This document shows positions 18,183 through 25,372 of a DNA stretch of 64,000 bases, in pieces. The notes under the pieces are model-generated. The model saw only the letters and a list, made by a program, of their open reading frames with translations, was not told where the DNA came from and ran no database searches. The position numbers and the translations under genes are program-made. The stretch's first letter is position 1. The number at the start of each line of letters is the position of its first letter. The DNA comes from Lentzea jiangxiensis. GTDB lineage: Bacteria; Actinomycetota; Actinomycetes; Mycobacteriales; Pseudonocardiaceae. The stretch lies in the NCBI RefSeq assembly GCF_900104175.1, contig NZ_FNIX01000003.1, positions 636,598 to 700,597 of the forward strand. Direction: 5' to 3'.

Positions 18183-18943
18183 GCGTTGGCTCCATCCGCG
18201 AGAGCCGCCTCGGCGATCGGGACGAGGCGGCCGATGTGCATCGGCAGGTCGGTCTGGAAGTCGTTCACCGCGTCGCGGTCGTAGATCGCGTGCACCGGCC
18301 GCGCGGCGAGGTCCGCCAGCAGCGCCGCGACCCGCGCCCGCAGCGCCGCGGTGAAGACGTGGGCGCAGACCGGGGCCCGGTCGACGAGGAAGAAGTCGTC
18401 GAGCAGCGCCTGCTCGTCCTCGGTGGGCGCCTGGTGGGCATCCCTCCCGGCATCGCGCAGCAGCGACCCGCCGACCGGCACGAGCCGGGCGGCGACCGTC
18501 ATGTGCACGAGGCGGTTGAACTTCACCGCCTCCTTCAGCGCCGAACCGGGGGCGGGCCGCACTCCGGCGAGCAGCGCGGCGGCGTGGCGGTGGTCGCGCG
18601 CCCACGTCCCGCTCATCGCCGGGTGCCGCGCCGCCATCCGGGGCCGGATGACCGAGTGGTAGACCTCGGGGCGGCAACTGCCCGAGTAGAGCAGCAGTGC
18701 CGAGTAGGTGTCGTGCAGGACGGCGGCCTCGTCGAGGTCACCGCGGCCGAGAGCGGCCGAGAGCAGCCGCCACACGCAGAAGGCGCCGTGGTGACCCAGC
18801 AACCAGCGGTACCAGGCGATCTCCGCCTCGCTGTCGAACGGCGGGCCGACGGCCTCGCCGGGTTCACCGGGGTGCCAGCCACACGGGGCGAGCGGGTCCT
18901 GCGGTAACGGGACGGTGAGCCGGGGCAGCGGCGGAGCGATCAC
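18179..18943 (-). CDS. Tyrosine 3-hydroxylase-like protein (LmbB2/SfmD type)
   Basis: 254 residues from GTG 18943; its GTG overlaps the stop codon of the lyase gene (GTGA). The core YSGSCRPEVYHSVIRPRM and RHPAMSGTWARD, with several conserved His and the late DFQTDLPMHIGRL, resembles the heme-dependent L-tyrosine 3-hydroxylases of lincomycin, anthramycin and saframycin pathways. Those enzymes turn tyrosine into DOPA with hydrogen peroxide. The assignment is from recall of the family pattern rather than an alignment, so it is moderately sure. Context fits well: directly between a tyrosine-type ammonia-lyase and a catechol O-methyltransferase. Confidence 0.68.
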   Translation of the reverse strand: MIAPPLPRLTVPLPQDPLAPCGWHPGEPGEAVGPPFDSEAEIAWYRWLLGHHGAFCVWRLLSAALGRGDLDEAAVLHDTYSALLLYSGSCRPEVYHSVIRPRMAARHPAMSGTWARDHRHAAALLAGVRPAPGSALKEAVKFNRLVHMTVAARLVPVGGSLLRDAGRDAHQAPTEDEQALLDDFFLVDRAPVCAHVFTAALRARVAALLADLAARPVHAIYDRDAVNDFQTDLPMHIGRLVPIAEAALADGANA

Positions 18944-20451
18944 GACAGCACCTCCGCGACGTGCTCGTCCAGCACATCGGCGGCCGCGCGGATGTCCTCG
19001 TCGAGCGGACGGTCGCGGGTGATCGGCGCAACGCGCTCGCCCAGCGCCGCGATGAGGTCGGCGCAGTGCGGCGCGGTCGGTTCGCGGTCGCCGATGTGGG
19101 CGGCTTGGCGCACCGCGACGCCGAGGCAACCGTGCAGCAGCCGCAGGAGACGAGCCTGCTCGTAGGCGGTCAGCGCGGCTTGGGTGCCGAAGGGGACGAC
19201 GTCCTGGTTGTGCAGGTTGGTGGGAATGCTCTGCATCGCCGCGGGTGTGCACGCCCGGCGCATCGCCACGACGACCGACGTCGCCAGCACCTGCAAGCCC
19301 TGGATCGCGTGCTGCTTGCCCGGCTCGGCCGCGAGCATCGGGGGCCGCCCGCCGTTGCGGCCGGGGTCCACCAGCAGGTCGACCTGCCGTTCGGCGAGGT
19401 TGCCGACCTGGGTCACCGCCGAGGACAGCAGGTCGGCGGCGAAGGCGGCGGGCTGGCCGAAGAAGTTCCCCCCGTGCGCGACGAGGTCTTCGTCCGGGAA
19501 GAACAGCGGGTTGTCGCTGACGCCGCGGAGGTCGTCGGCGACGGTCCGGGCCGACCACCCGGCCGCCGACCGGGCGGCGCCGAGCAGCTGCGGCGTGCAC
19601 CGGATGCTGTAGGGCTCCTGCAGTGGCCTCCCCGCCACCGGCGTGGTTCCCCCGAGCCACCACGACAGCTCACGGCCGGTCGCTGCGGCCTCGGGATGAC
19701 CGAACGCCTCGAGCAGGGACGGCGCCAGGAACGCGGGCGTCGCACCGAGCAGGTCGGCCAGTGCCGCCGTCAGCGCGACCGCGACCTTCAGGGAGCGTTG
19801 TGCCGACAACACGGCGAGACCGGCGGCCGCTGTCGTCACCGACGTCCCGTTGACCAGGGCCAGCGCGTCCCGGCCGTCCAGCTCGAGCGGCGCCAGGCCC
19901 GCCGCGCGCAGGGCGTCGCCGGCGGGCATCCGAACGCCGTCGAAGTAGGCGTATCCGTGTCCGCGCAGGCTCTGGACGGCGTGCGCCAGGGGAACGAGGT
20001 CTCCGCTGGCGCCGACCGAGCCCCAGGTCGGTACGGCGGGGGCGAAACCGGTGTCGAGCATCCGGACCAGTGCGTCCACTGTGGACAGAGACGCGCCGGA
20101 CAAGCCGCGGGCCAGGGACCGCGCGCGCACGAGCACCGCCGCGCGGGCGACGGGGATCGGCAGGTCGGGTCCCTGTCCGACGGTGAGGTGCTGCAGCACG
20201 TTCTCGCACTGCGCGGTGCTGCTTTCCCGGCCGTCGAAGACGACCAGGGGGCCGAATCCCGTGGTGGCACCGTAGACCGGGCGTTCACACTGCGCCAGCG
20301 TCGCCTCGACGAAGCGACGCCCGCGCTCGACGTCCGCCACGACCTGCGCGGACAACGCGATGCGCATCGGCCGGGCCGCGGCCTCCAGGTGGGTCAACTC
20401 CACGGGAGCCGACAGGTCGAGGGTGGTGGTCGCGGAATCGATCGGGCTCAT
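18940..20451 (-). CDS. MIO-dependent tyrosine ammonia-lyase/aminomutase
   Basis: 503 residues from ATG 20451; GGGGCGA is upstream. This is a histidine/phenylalanine ammonia-lyase family enzyme. The Ala-Ser-Gly triad that cyclises to the MIO prosthetic group is in GSVGASGDLVPLAH; the mobile-loop Tyr is in VYGATTGFGP; LVNGTSV, the Arg motif RCTPQ and SDNPLF are all present. At the ring-recognition position it has QHL, the His-Leu pair associated with tyrosine-selective enzymes. The product is either 4-coumarate (or caffeate from DOPA) or the beta-amino acid if it acts as an aminomutase; sequence alone does not settle this. First gene of a coupled operon reading to 14166. A decayed relative lies at 21701-21936. 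Confidence 0.93.
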   Translation of the reverse strand: MSPIDSATTTLDLSAPVELTHLEAAARPMRIALSAQVVADVERGRRFVEATLAQCERPVYGATTGFGPLVVFDGRESSTAQCENVLQHLTVGQGPDLPIPVARAAVLVRARSLARGLSGASLSTVDALVRMLDTGFAPAVPTWGSVGASGDLVPLAHAVQSLRGHGYAYFDGVRMPAGDALRAAGLAPLELDGRDALALVNGTSVTTAAAGLAVLSAQRSLKVAVALTAALADLLGATPAFLAPSLLEAFGHPEAAATGRELSWWLGGTTPVAGRPLQEPYSIRCTPQLLGAARSAAGWSARTVADDLRGVSDNPLFFPDEDLVAHGGNFFGQPAAFAADLLSSAVTQVGNLAERQVDLLVDPGRNGGRPPMLAAEPGKQHAIQGLQVLATSVVVAMRRACTPAAMQSIPTNLHNQDVVPFGTQAALTAYEQARLLRLLHGCLGVAVRQAAHIGDREPTAPHCADLIAALGERVAPITRDRPLDEDIRAAADVLDEHVAEVLS

Positions 20452-21101
20452 CGTGTCATCGCCCCTAGTTCAGCCGAAGTGGGTTGGAGCTCGTCATCAG
20501 CCGCGTCGGCCAGGTCAGCGGCCCGTCCGAAGTGATCGCGCTTGCACCGGAAGGGAGTGACCTGTCGGCGGTGAGACCGGCGCACCGACCTGATCTGCGA
20601 GCGCACCCGCCAGACCAGCCGGATCCGCCACCGGTCGCCGGCCCGCTTTCCCCGCCTGCGAAAGCGACCTCGACCCGTCCTCGTAACGATTTTCGCCGCA
20701 AGTATGTATCGGTGAAGACGCCGTACAAACGAGCATTCCAGCTGTCGGAACGGTGCCGCGAACGGGATCGGACCGTCCACAAGAGACACTCACGGCCAGC
20801 CGCTGAGGAGCGGTGAGCCGAGCCGCCGGCGCTCCGCGTGGCGCAGACTCCCGAGTTGGCACACGGAGAGCGGCCGGCGTGACGGGAAGTAGTGACGGGG
20901 CCTGCTCGTCAGCTCCTCGATCATCTCGTCAGTCCCGTTCCGCTCGACTGTTCCTCAGGTGAGCATAGGAACGGTGCGTTGTGGTGCGCCTGCGGATGTC
21001 CGCAGCGCTGCCACCTGTTCACGGGTCGATCGCGCCTGCGAGCCCCTGCGCGGTGGCCGCGGACAGGGGACTTGCTCGTTCGAGTGGTGAGGACGGAGCG
21101 A

Positions 21102-21300
21102 ACTGCGGGAGTTCCAGCGGTTCTGTCACCAAGAGGATGCAGTCGCTCACCAGCGGTGACACCGATGTCCGACGTCCTCATCGCAAGGCGAACGGACAGC
21201 TCACCCGTCACGAAGGGCGGCGCAGGGCGCCGATCAGGACTCCGCGGTTGTCCACAGCGCGGATCTGCCGAGTTCGTGATCGCACCGGGCTGCCGAAGCG
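21102..21300. repeat. Dispersed regulatory repeat, copy A
   Basis: First of four related non-coding segments. It begins with a half-conserved palindrome (ACTGCGGGAGTTCCAGCG at 21102-21119), has the shared element GAACGGACAGC at 21190, and ends with TCCGCGGTTGTCCACAGC at 21241-21258 followed by GCGGATCTGCCG. Spacing between the two palindromic sites is 139 bp, shorter than in the other copies. Confidence 0.6.
21241..21258. promoter_or_regulatory. Palindromic operator-like site, copy A distal
   Basis: TCCGCGGTTGTCCACAGC; shares GCGGTTGTCCACAGC exactly with the site at 24957. Confidence 0.55.
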
Positions 21301-21700
21301 CATCCTGCGGGATCGATCGCGAACCACCGCTCGCGTCAGCCGCAGGACTCCGCACGCGGTCCATGCACCCGGTCGGTGACGACGGGTGCACCGCCGCCTT
21401 CGAACGGCTCCGCGCCGCGGCACGCGACGACCCACCTGGCCGGGACGTCCTCCTGCCTTGCGGTGCCACGGCTGTTTGACCGGATCACCCGTGTTCCTGT
21501 CGCTTGTGAACCTGCCGTCGCCTGCCGGAACGCGCGGCAGGCGCGAACTCGGCCGCCACAGGTGTTCCACGTGCCGGAACGTCCCGAGGGCGGTCGTTCC
21601 GGTGAGCGGAACGGTGCGGGGACACACCCTTCGCTTCCTGAAGTCCTGCTGCACAGGGCGATGCGTGCCGATCCACCCACCCCGGCTCAGCGGAGGCGTC

Positions 21701-21936
21701 ATGACCCCGGCAGCGGAGAAGACGGTCTTGGACACCGGCAAGGTGCTCACGACCGACATGCTCGAAGCGTCGGCGCGCCCCGTCGCCATCGCCCGGGACG
21801 ACGACCGGGTTCGGCCCGCTGGTCACCTTCGACGGCAGCGAATACCAGGCCGCCGATCGACGAGGACGGCGGGCTGGACGTGGACGTCCGCACCGCCGCG
21901 GACGTGCTCGACCGGTTCGTCACCGGCCGGGTCTGA
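21701..21936 (+). pseudogene. Remnant of a second MIO ammonia-lyase/aminomutase
   Basis: The frame from ATG 21701 starts TVLDTGKVLTTDMLEASARP, which aligns with LDLSAPVELTHLEAAARP near the N-terminus of the intact lyase at 18940-20451. After a deletion and frame change the DNA reads GFGPLVTFDGSEYQ, matching the GFGPLVVFDG segment of the lyase loop. A last piece, PIDEDGGLDVDVRTAADVLD, matches the C-terminal PLDEDIRAAADVLD. Almost all of the core, including the MIO triad, is gone. It lies on the opposite strand to the intact gene. The following 21983-22095 stretch keeps an open frame I cannot assign. Confidence 0.75.
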
Positions 21937-22091
21937 GGCTGCTGCGGCGGCACCGCTTCCGGAACTCGCCTCGGCCGTACGACGGTGGCGGCGTCCGATC
22001 TGGTCGTGGAGTGCGACGAACCGGCTGAAGTGTCCAACGCGGACCAGCACGTGGCGCTCGCGAGCACACGACTCGGCGCGGTGCCGCGGTG

Positions 22092-23042
22092 CTAAGCCGG
22101 TCCCAGGCTCCTGATGTGGCCGACAGGGTCGTCCCCGGTCGGGACCAAGGCGATGATCGGCGTCGACAGGCCGCTGTCCACATAAGACCGGATCCGGTCG
22201 CGGCAGACCTCCGGCGCTCCGTGCACGATGAGGTCGTCGACCACCTCGTCGGGGATCAGCTCCAGCGCCTCGCGCCTGTCACCGCGGCTCCAGGCGTCGT
22301 GCATCGGTCTGAGCGCCTCACCGCGGCCGAGCCAGTCCTGGAACGCGGCGTAGGCCGGAACGGTCAGGTAGCCCGCGACGAGCCGCCGGCCGAGCCGGCG
22401 CGCCAGCGCCCTGTCGGTGGTGGGACAGACGAAGATCCGTGCGGACAGCTCGACTCCGTGACCGATCTCCTCCCGTATCCGGCGCACGTCACCGGGAGCG
22501 AGCCAGTTGGTTATCGCACCGTCGGCCTCCTTCGCGGCCAACCGCAGCATCTCCGGCCGCAGGGCGGCCAACGCGATCGGCGGCACCGGATCGACCGGGT
22601 TCTCCAGGCGGAAACCACTGACCGAGAACGTCTCGTACGTCTCGGTCACCTTCTCGCCGCCCAACGCGGACCGCAGGAACAGCAGCGTGTCCCGAACCCT
22701 GCGGAGAGGGGTGGTGAACTCCGCGGCGTTCCACTCCTGCACGATCACCTTCGACGACGCGCCGATGCCCAGGACGAACCGGCCGGGGGCCAGCCCCGCG
22801 ACGGTGGCCGCGTTCATCGCCAGGAGCGCCGGACCTCGGGTGTACACGGATGCCACCGCGGTGCCCAGCCGCAGCTGCTCAGCCCACTGGGAGGCCAGCG
22901 CCAACGGCGTGAAGGCATCGGTGCCCGCCTTCTCGGAGGTCCAGACATCGGTGTACCCGAGGTCCGGGAGCTCCTCGACGATCCTCCGGTGCAGTGCGAG
23001 AGGCATCCCGGGCAAAGGAATGGTGACACCCCACCGGCTCAT
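22092..23042 (-). CDS. LLM-class flavin/F420-dependent oxidoreductase
   Basis: 316 residues from ATG 23042. The luciferase-like TIM barrel is shown by TDVWTSEKAGTDAFTPLALAS, RLGTAVASVYTRGP, and APGRFVLGIGASS, with a C-terminal VHGAPEVCRDRIRSYVDSG typical of actinobacterial F420-dependent members. These enzymes perform hydride transfer or monooxygenation with F420 or FMN; which cofactor is used is not visible. It is the last of three minus-strand genes (deacetylase, GNAT, this one) separated by about 45 bp each, so one operon is likely, and a tailoring redox role is plausible. Confidence 0.9.
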   Translation of the reverse strand: MSRWGVTIPLPGMPLALHRRIVEELPDLGYTDVWTSEKAGTDAFTPLALASQWAEQLRLGTAVASVYTRGPALLAMNAATVAGLAPGRFVLGIGASSKVIVQEWNAAEFTTPLRRVRDTLLFLRSALGGEKVTETYETFSVSGFRLENPVDPVPPIALAALRPEMLRLAAKEADGAITNWLAPGDVRRIREEIGHGVELSARIFVCPTTDRALARRLGRRLVAGYLTVPAYAAFQDWLGRGEALRPMHDAWSRGDRREALELIPDEVVDDLIVHGAPEVCRDRIRSYVDSGLSTPIIALVPTGDDPVGHIRSLGPA

Positions 23043-23090
23043 GTGCCCTCCTCGGCTTCCACCGCCGGCCCGTCCGAACGCCCGGCGTCC

Positions 23091-23708
23091 TCAGGACCTC
23101 GCGGCGCGGTCACTCGCCCGCGGCCGCCAGATCGGGTACAGCGACGGACCGCCTCGCAAGGTGATCGCCTCGCCCAGCCGCACCTGCCCGAGCCGCTCGT
23201 ACAACGCCAGGTTGCGCAGGCAGCTGGCTTCGCCGTACACACCGGCGTCCGCACCGTCGGCGAGGGCGAACTGGGCCTTCTTCAGCTTGGTCCCGAGACC
23301 TTGACCCTGCCGCCCCGGAACTGTCGAGAGAAACGTGCCGTAGAGGTGCGGCGGTACGCTTCGCGGGTGGTTGTCGTTGAGCAGGTTCATGAACGCCACC
23401 GCCCGCTCGGCCTGGTCGCCCAGCAGTTCCTCCAGCCGGCCGATGAGTTCGGCGTGCTCCTCCGCGCTGGGCAGGACGGACGGCGGGTAGAACAGCGAGA
23501 CGGCGCTGAAGTCCTCGACCTGGAGGGCGAGGCCGCCACCGGCGAACGTCGACTCCACGACCACCGTGAAGAACCGCCTGTTGCACTCCGCGCGTCGTTC
23601 GGCATCGGGGAAGATCCAGGAGAAGACGGGGTCGTCGTGGAAGGCTCGGGTGTAGACGTCGACCAGGGTGGCGGCCTGGTCCTGGTGAACCTCTTCGATC
23701 ATCGGCAC
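23091..23708 (-). CDS. GNAT-family N-acetyltransferase
   Basis: 205 residues. GTG 23708 follows GAGAGGA with 9-nt spacing; ATG 23702 is an alternative. The acetyl-CoA pyrophosphate loop is in LSTVPGRQGQGLGTKL, and the C-terminal EASCLRNLALYERLGQ is the usual beta6-beta7 segment of GNAT proteins. The AFHDDPVFSWIFPD start is common in actinobacterial acetyltransferases found beside antibiotic genes, some of which acetylate the product for self-protection. Substrate unknown. Middle gene of the 22092-24654 operon. Confidence 0.9.
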   Translation of the reverse strand: MPMIEEVHQDQAATLVDVYTRAFHDDPVFSWIFPDAERRAECNRRFFTVVVESTFAGGGLALQVEDFSAVSLFYPPSVLPSAEEHAELIGRLEELLGDQAERAVAFMNLLNDNHPRSVPPHLYGTFLSTVPGRQGQGLGTKLKKAQFALADGADAGVYGEASCLRNLALYERLGQVRLGEAITLRGGPSLYPIWRPRASDRAARS

Positions 23709-23751
23709 GGTGCTCGGTCCTCTCGATTCGGGACGGGGGTCGGGATGGTCA

Positions 23752-24654
23752 TCACTTCGGTGGAGGTGTCCGGTGCGCCGCCGCGTGTCGCGCGATCTCG
23801 GCGTGGGTGGCCCACCAGACCCCGGTGTGGGCGGCGATGTGCGCCAGCAACTCGTCGAGCACCTTGACGCGTGACCGGTGCCCGATGATGTGCGGGTGGA
23901 GCGCGAGGGTGAACAGGCCGCCTTCGGCGTACGCCGCGTCGAACTCGTCCTGCCAGACGCGCAGCACTTCACGCGGCGCCAGGATTTGCTTTCCCAGGGC
24001 GTCGTCGGGGAAGTAGGGGGCGTCGTCCCGGATCCAGGACACCGGGACCTCGGTCACCCCGGTCGCCTCACCCCGGTGCACGAGCTCGTAGGGCTGGTCG
24101 TCGGCCATCAGGGACGAGTCGTACTCGAGCCCGAGCTCCCTGATGATCGGCAGCGTGTGCACCGTGAAGTCCCAGTACGGAGTGCGCAGACCGACCGGCC
24201 GCACACCGGTAGCGGCCTCCAGCGCGTCCGCGCTGCGCAGAGCGAGCTCCCGCTCCTGGTCCGCGGTCAGCTCACCGCACTTCTCGTGGATCCAGCCGTG
24301 CAACCCGATCTCGTGCCCGTCAGCTCGTACCGCGGCGAGCCCCGCGGGGTCGAGCATGGTGGAGACGACCGGGTAGAAGAACGTCGCGGGTGCGGAATGC
24401 CGGCGAAGTGTCTCCAGAACGCGCGGCAGGCCGACACGCGCACCGTACTGGCCTTGGGACAGGAGCCCGGGCCCCGTCTCGCCACGGGAGAGGGGCAGCG
24501 TCTCGTTGTCCACGTCGACCGAGATCGCGACGGCCACGGTCGCGTTCCGCGGCCAGTTCTCCGGGGCCAGCCGGACACCGGCCTCCACCTCACCGACCGC
24601 GGATCGCCATTGCCACTCCGACCACTCCCAAGGTGAAGAACTCGCATTCGGCAA
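23752..24654 (-). CDS. NodB-type polysaccharide deacetylase family protein
   Basis: 300 residues. TTG 24654 is the only start that keeps the whole domain and has GAAAGG upstream; it is rare but plausible. Carbohydrate esterase 4 motifs are SVDVDNE (catalytic and metal Asp), HGWIHE (two metal His), RTPYWDF and LHPHIIGH. The sequence is closer to the cytosolic PuuE/allantoinase-like branch than to peptidoglycan deacetylases, and no signal peptide is present, so hydrolysis of an amide, N-acyl or ureide group on a small molecule is likely. Beside a GNAT it could reverse an acylation (inference). First gene of its operon; two palindromic sites lie 142-303 bp upstream. Confidence 0.88.
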   Translation of the reverse strand: MPNASSSPWEWSEWQWRSAVGEVEAGVRLAPENWPRNATVAVAISVDVDNETLPLSRGETGPGLLSQGQYGARVGLPRVLETLRRHSAPATFFYPVVSTMLDPAGLAAVRADGHEIGLHGWIHEKCGELTADQERELALRSADALEAATGVRPVGLRTPYWDFTVHTLPIIRELGLEYDSSLMADDQPYELVHRGEATGVTEVPVSWIRDDAPYFPDDALGKQILAPREVLRVWQDEFDAAYAEGGLFTLALHPHIIGHRSRVKVLDELLAHIAAHTGVWWATHAEIARHAAAHRTPPPK

Positions 24655-24795
24655 GTTTCAGAGCCTTTCTCGCTCGAGCGGCACGGTGTCGGTGACGGAA
24701 GAACCTCACCGCCGGCAGGCGCCGACCGCTCCTGGATCGGTGCGATGACCTTCCGACCGGATGCAAACGACGCTATCCAGCTGTGCGGCAACCGG

Positions 24796-24813
24796 GCTGT
24801 GGAAGCCCGCAGT
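24796..24813. promoter_or_regulatory. Palindromic operator-like site, copy B proximal
   Basis: GCTGTGGAAGCCCGCAGT, 15 of 18 positions match the consensus ACTGCGGAAGTCCGCAGT. Confidence 0.6.
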
Positions 24814-24956
24814 CCGATTGCCGAGCCAGGGCGCACGCGGTCACCGTCACCAGGAAGATCCACGTCCACCCGCGGTTACGGCATCACAGGTCCCGCACCG
24901 AGGCTGAAGGACAGCCCGCCCACGGCGGGAGAACCGAGCAGATCGCCACTCCGGAC

Positions 24957-24974
24957 ACTGCGGTTGTCCACAGC
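24957..24974. promoter_or_regulatory. Palindromic operator-like site, copy B distal
   Basis: ACTGCGGTTGTCCACAGC; fits the CT-N4-W-N2-T-N4-AG layout of LuxR-type operators. Confidence 0.6.
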
Positions 24975-25257
24975 ACGGATCCGCCGCTGTTGTGATCACA
25001 TCGGCCGACCGTCGTCATTCCACTTCGGACACCGGGGCCGCGGGTGAGTCCACCTCAGGCGCGTCGAGGGCTGCGGGCCGACCACCGGTCAGCGGTTCCA
25101 CCGCACCCGACGAAGTGCGGAGCCACTCGAGAACCGGCCGGCGTGCCGATGTCGCGAGTGGACTGTCGGCTGGTGGTCTCACACGTGACCGGCCTGCAAG
25201 GCCTCGGGCTCCGGTGGGCAGCTCGCTTCGGCTCCGGGCGGAGACCCGGTCCACCGG

Positions 25258-25291
25258 GCCTGCGGCACGACCACTCCGTCGTGCCGCAGGC
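25258..25291. terminator. Hairpin terminator after the iterative PKS
   Basis: Perfect 14-bp stem (25258-25271 with 25278-25291) and 6-nt loop, about 80-115 nt past the stop codon of the minus-strand PKS at 25373. Confidence 0.8.
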
Positions 25292-25372
25292 GACTTCTCC
25301 TCACTGCCGGACGCGGTCCACTCGACTCCTGTCCGACGCCACCAGCTTGATCATTCTCTCGCGGTCACGAGC

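Larger units (their letters stand above)
20452..21700. other. Long non-coding region upstream of the lyase operon
   Basis: About 1.25 kb without a supportable gene. It contains one copy of the dispersed regulatory repeat (about 21102-21300) and the promoter of the minus-strand operon starting at 20451. GC content is locally lower than in the flanking genes. Several short open frames exist on both strands but show no family motif. Confidence 0.55.
24796..25010. repeat. Dispersed regulatory repeat, copy B
   Basis: Second copy. Palindromes at 24796-24813 and 24957-24974 are 161 bp apart; the shared element GAAGGACAGC is at 24906, 51 bp before the second site. The tail CACGGATCCGCCG with GTTGTGATC resembles copy A downstream of its second site. 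Confidence 0.65.
24655..25372. other. Intergenic region between deacetylase operon and iterative PKS
   Basis: About 720 bp. It contains repeat copy B with two palindromes, which by position serves the minus-strand operon that starts at 24654, and a strong terminator at 25258-25291 for the PKS gene that ends at 25373. No protein-coding signal was seen. Confidence 0.6.

Noticed and set aside
21983..22095. Short open frame ending just before the F420/flavin gene
   Set aside because: It keeps an open frame with plausible composition but has no recognisable motif or start; it may be part of the lyase fossil or another remnant, so it is not called as a gene.
24655..25372. Transposon or insertion sequence
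   Set aside because: No transposase-like frame or terminal inverted repeats with target duplication were seen here or elsewhere in the window.
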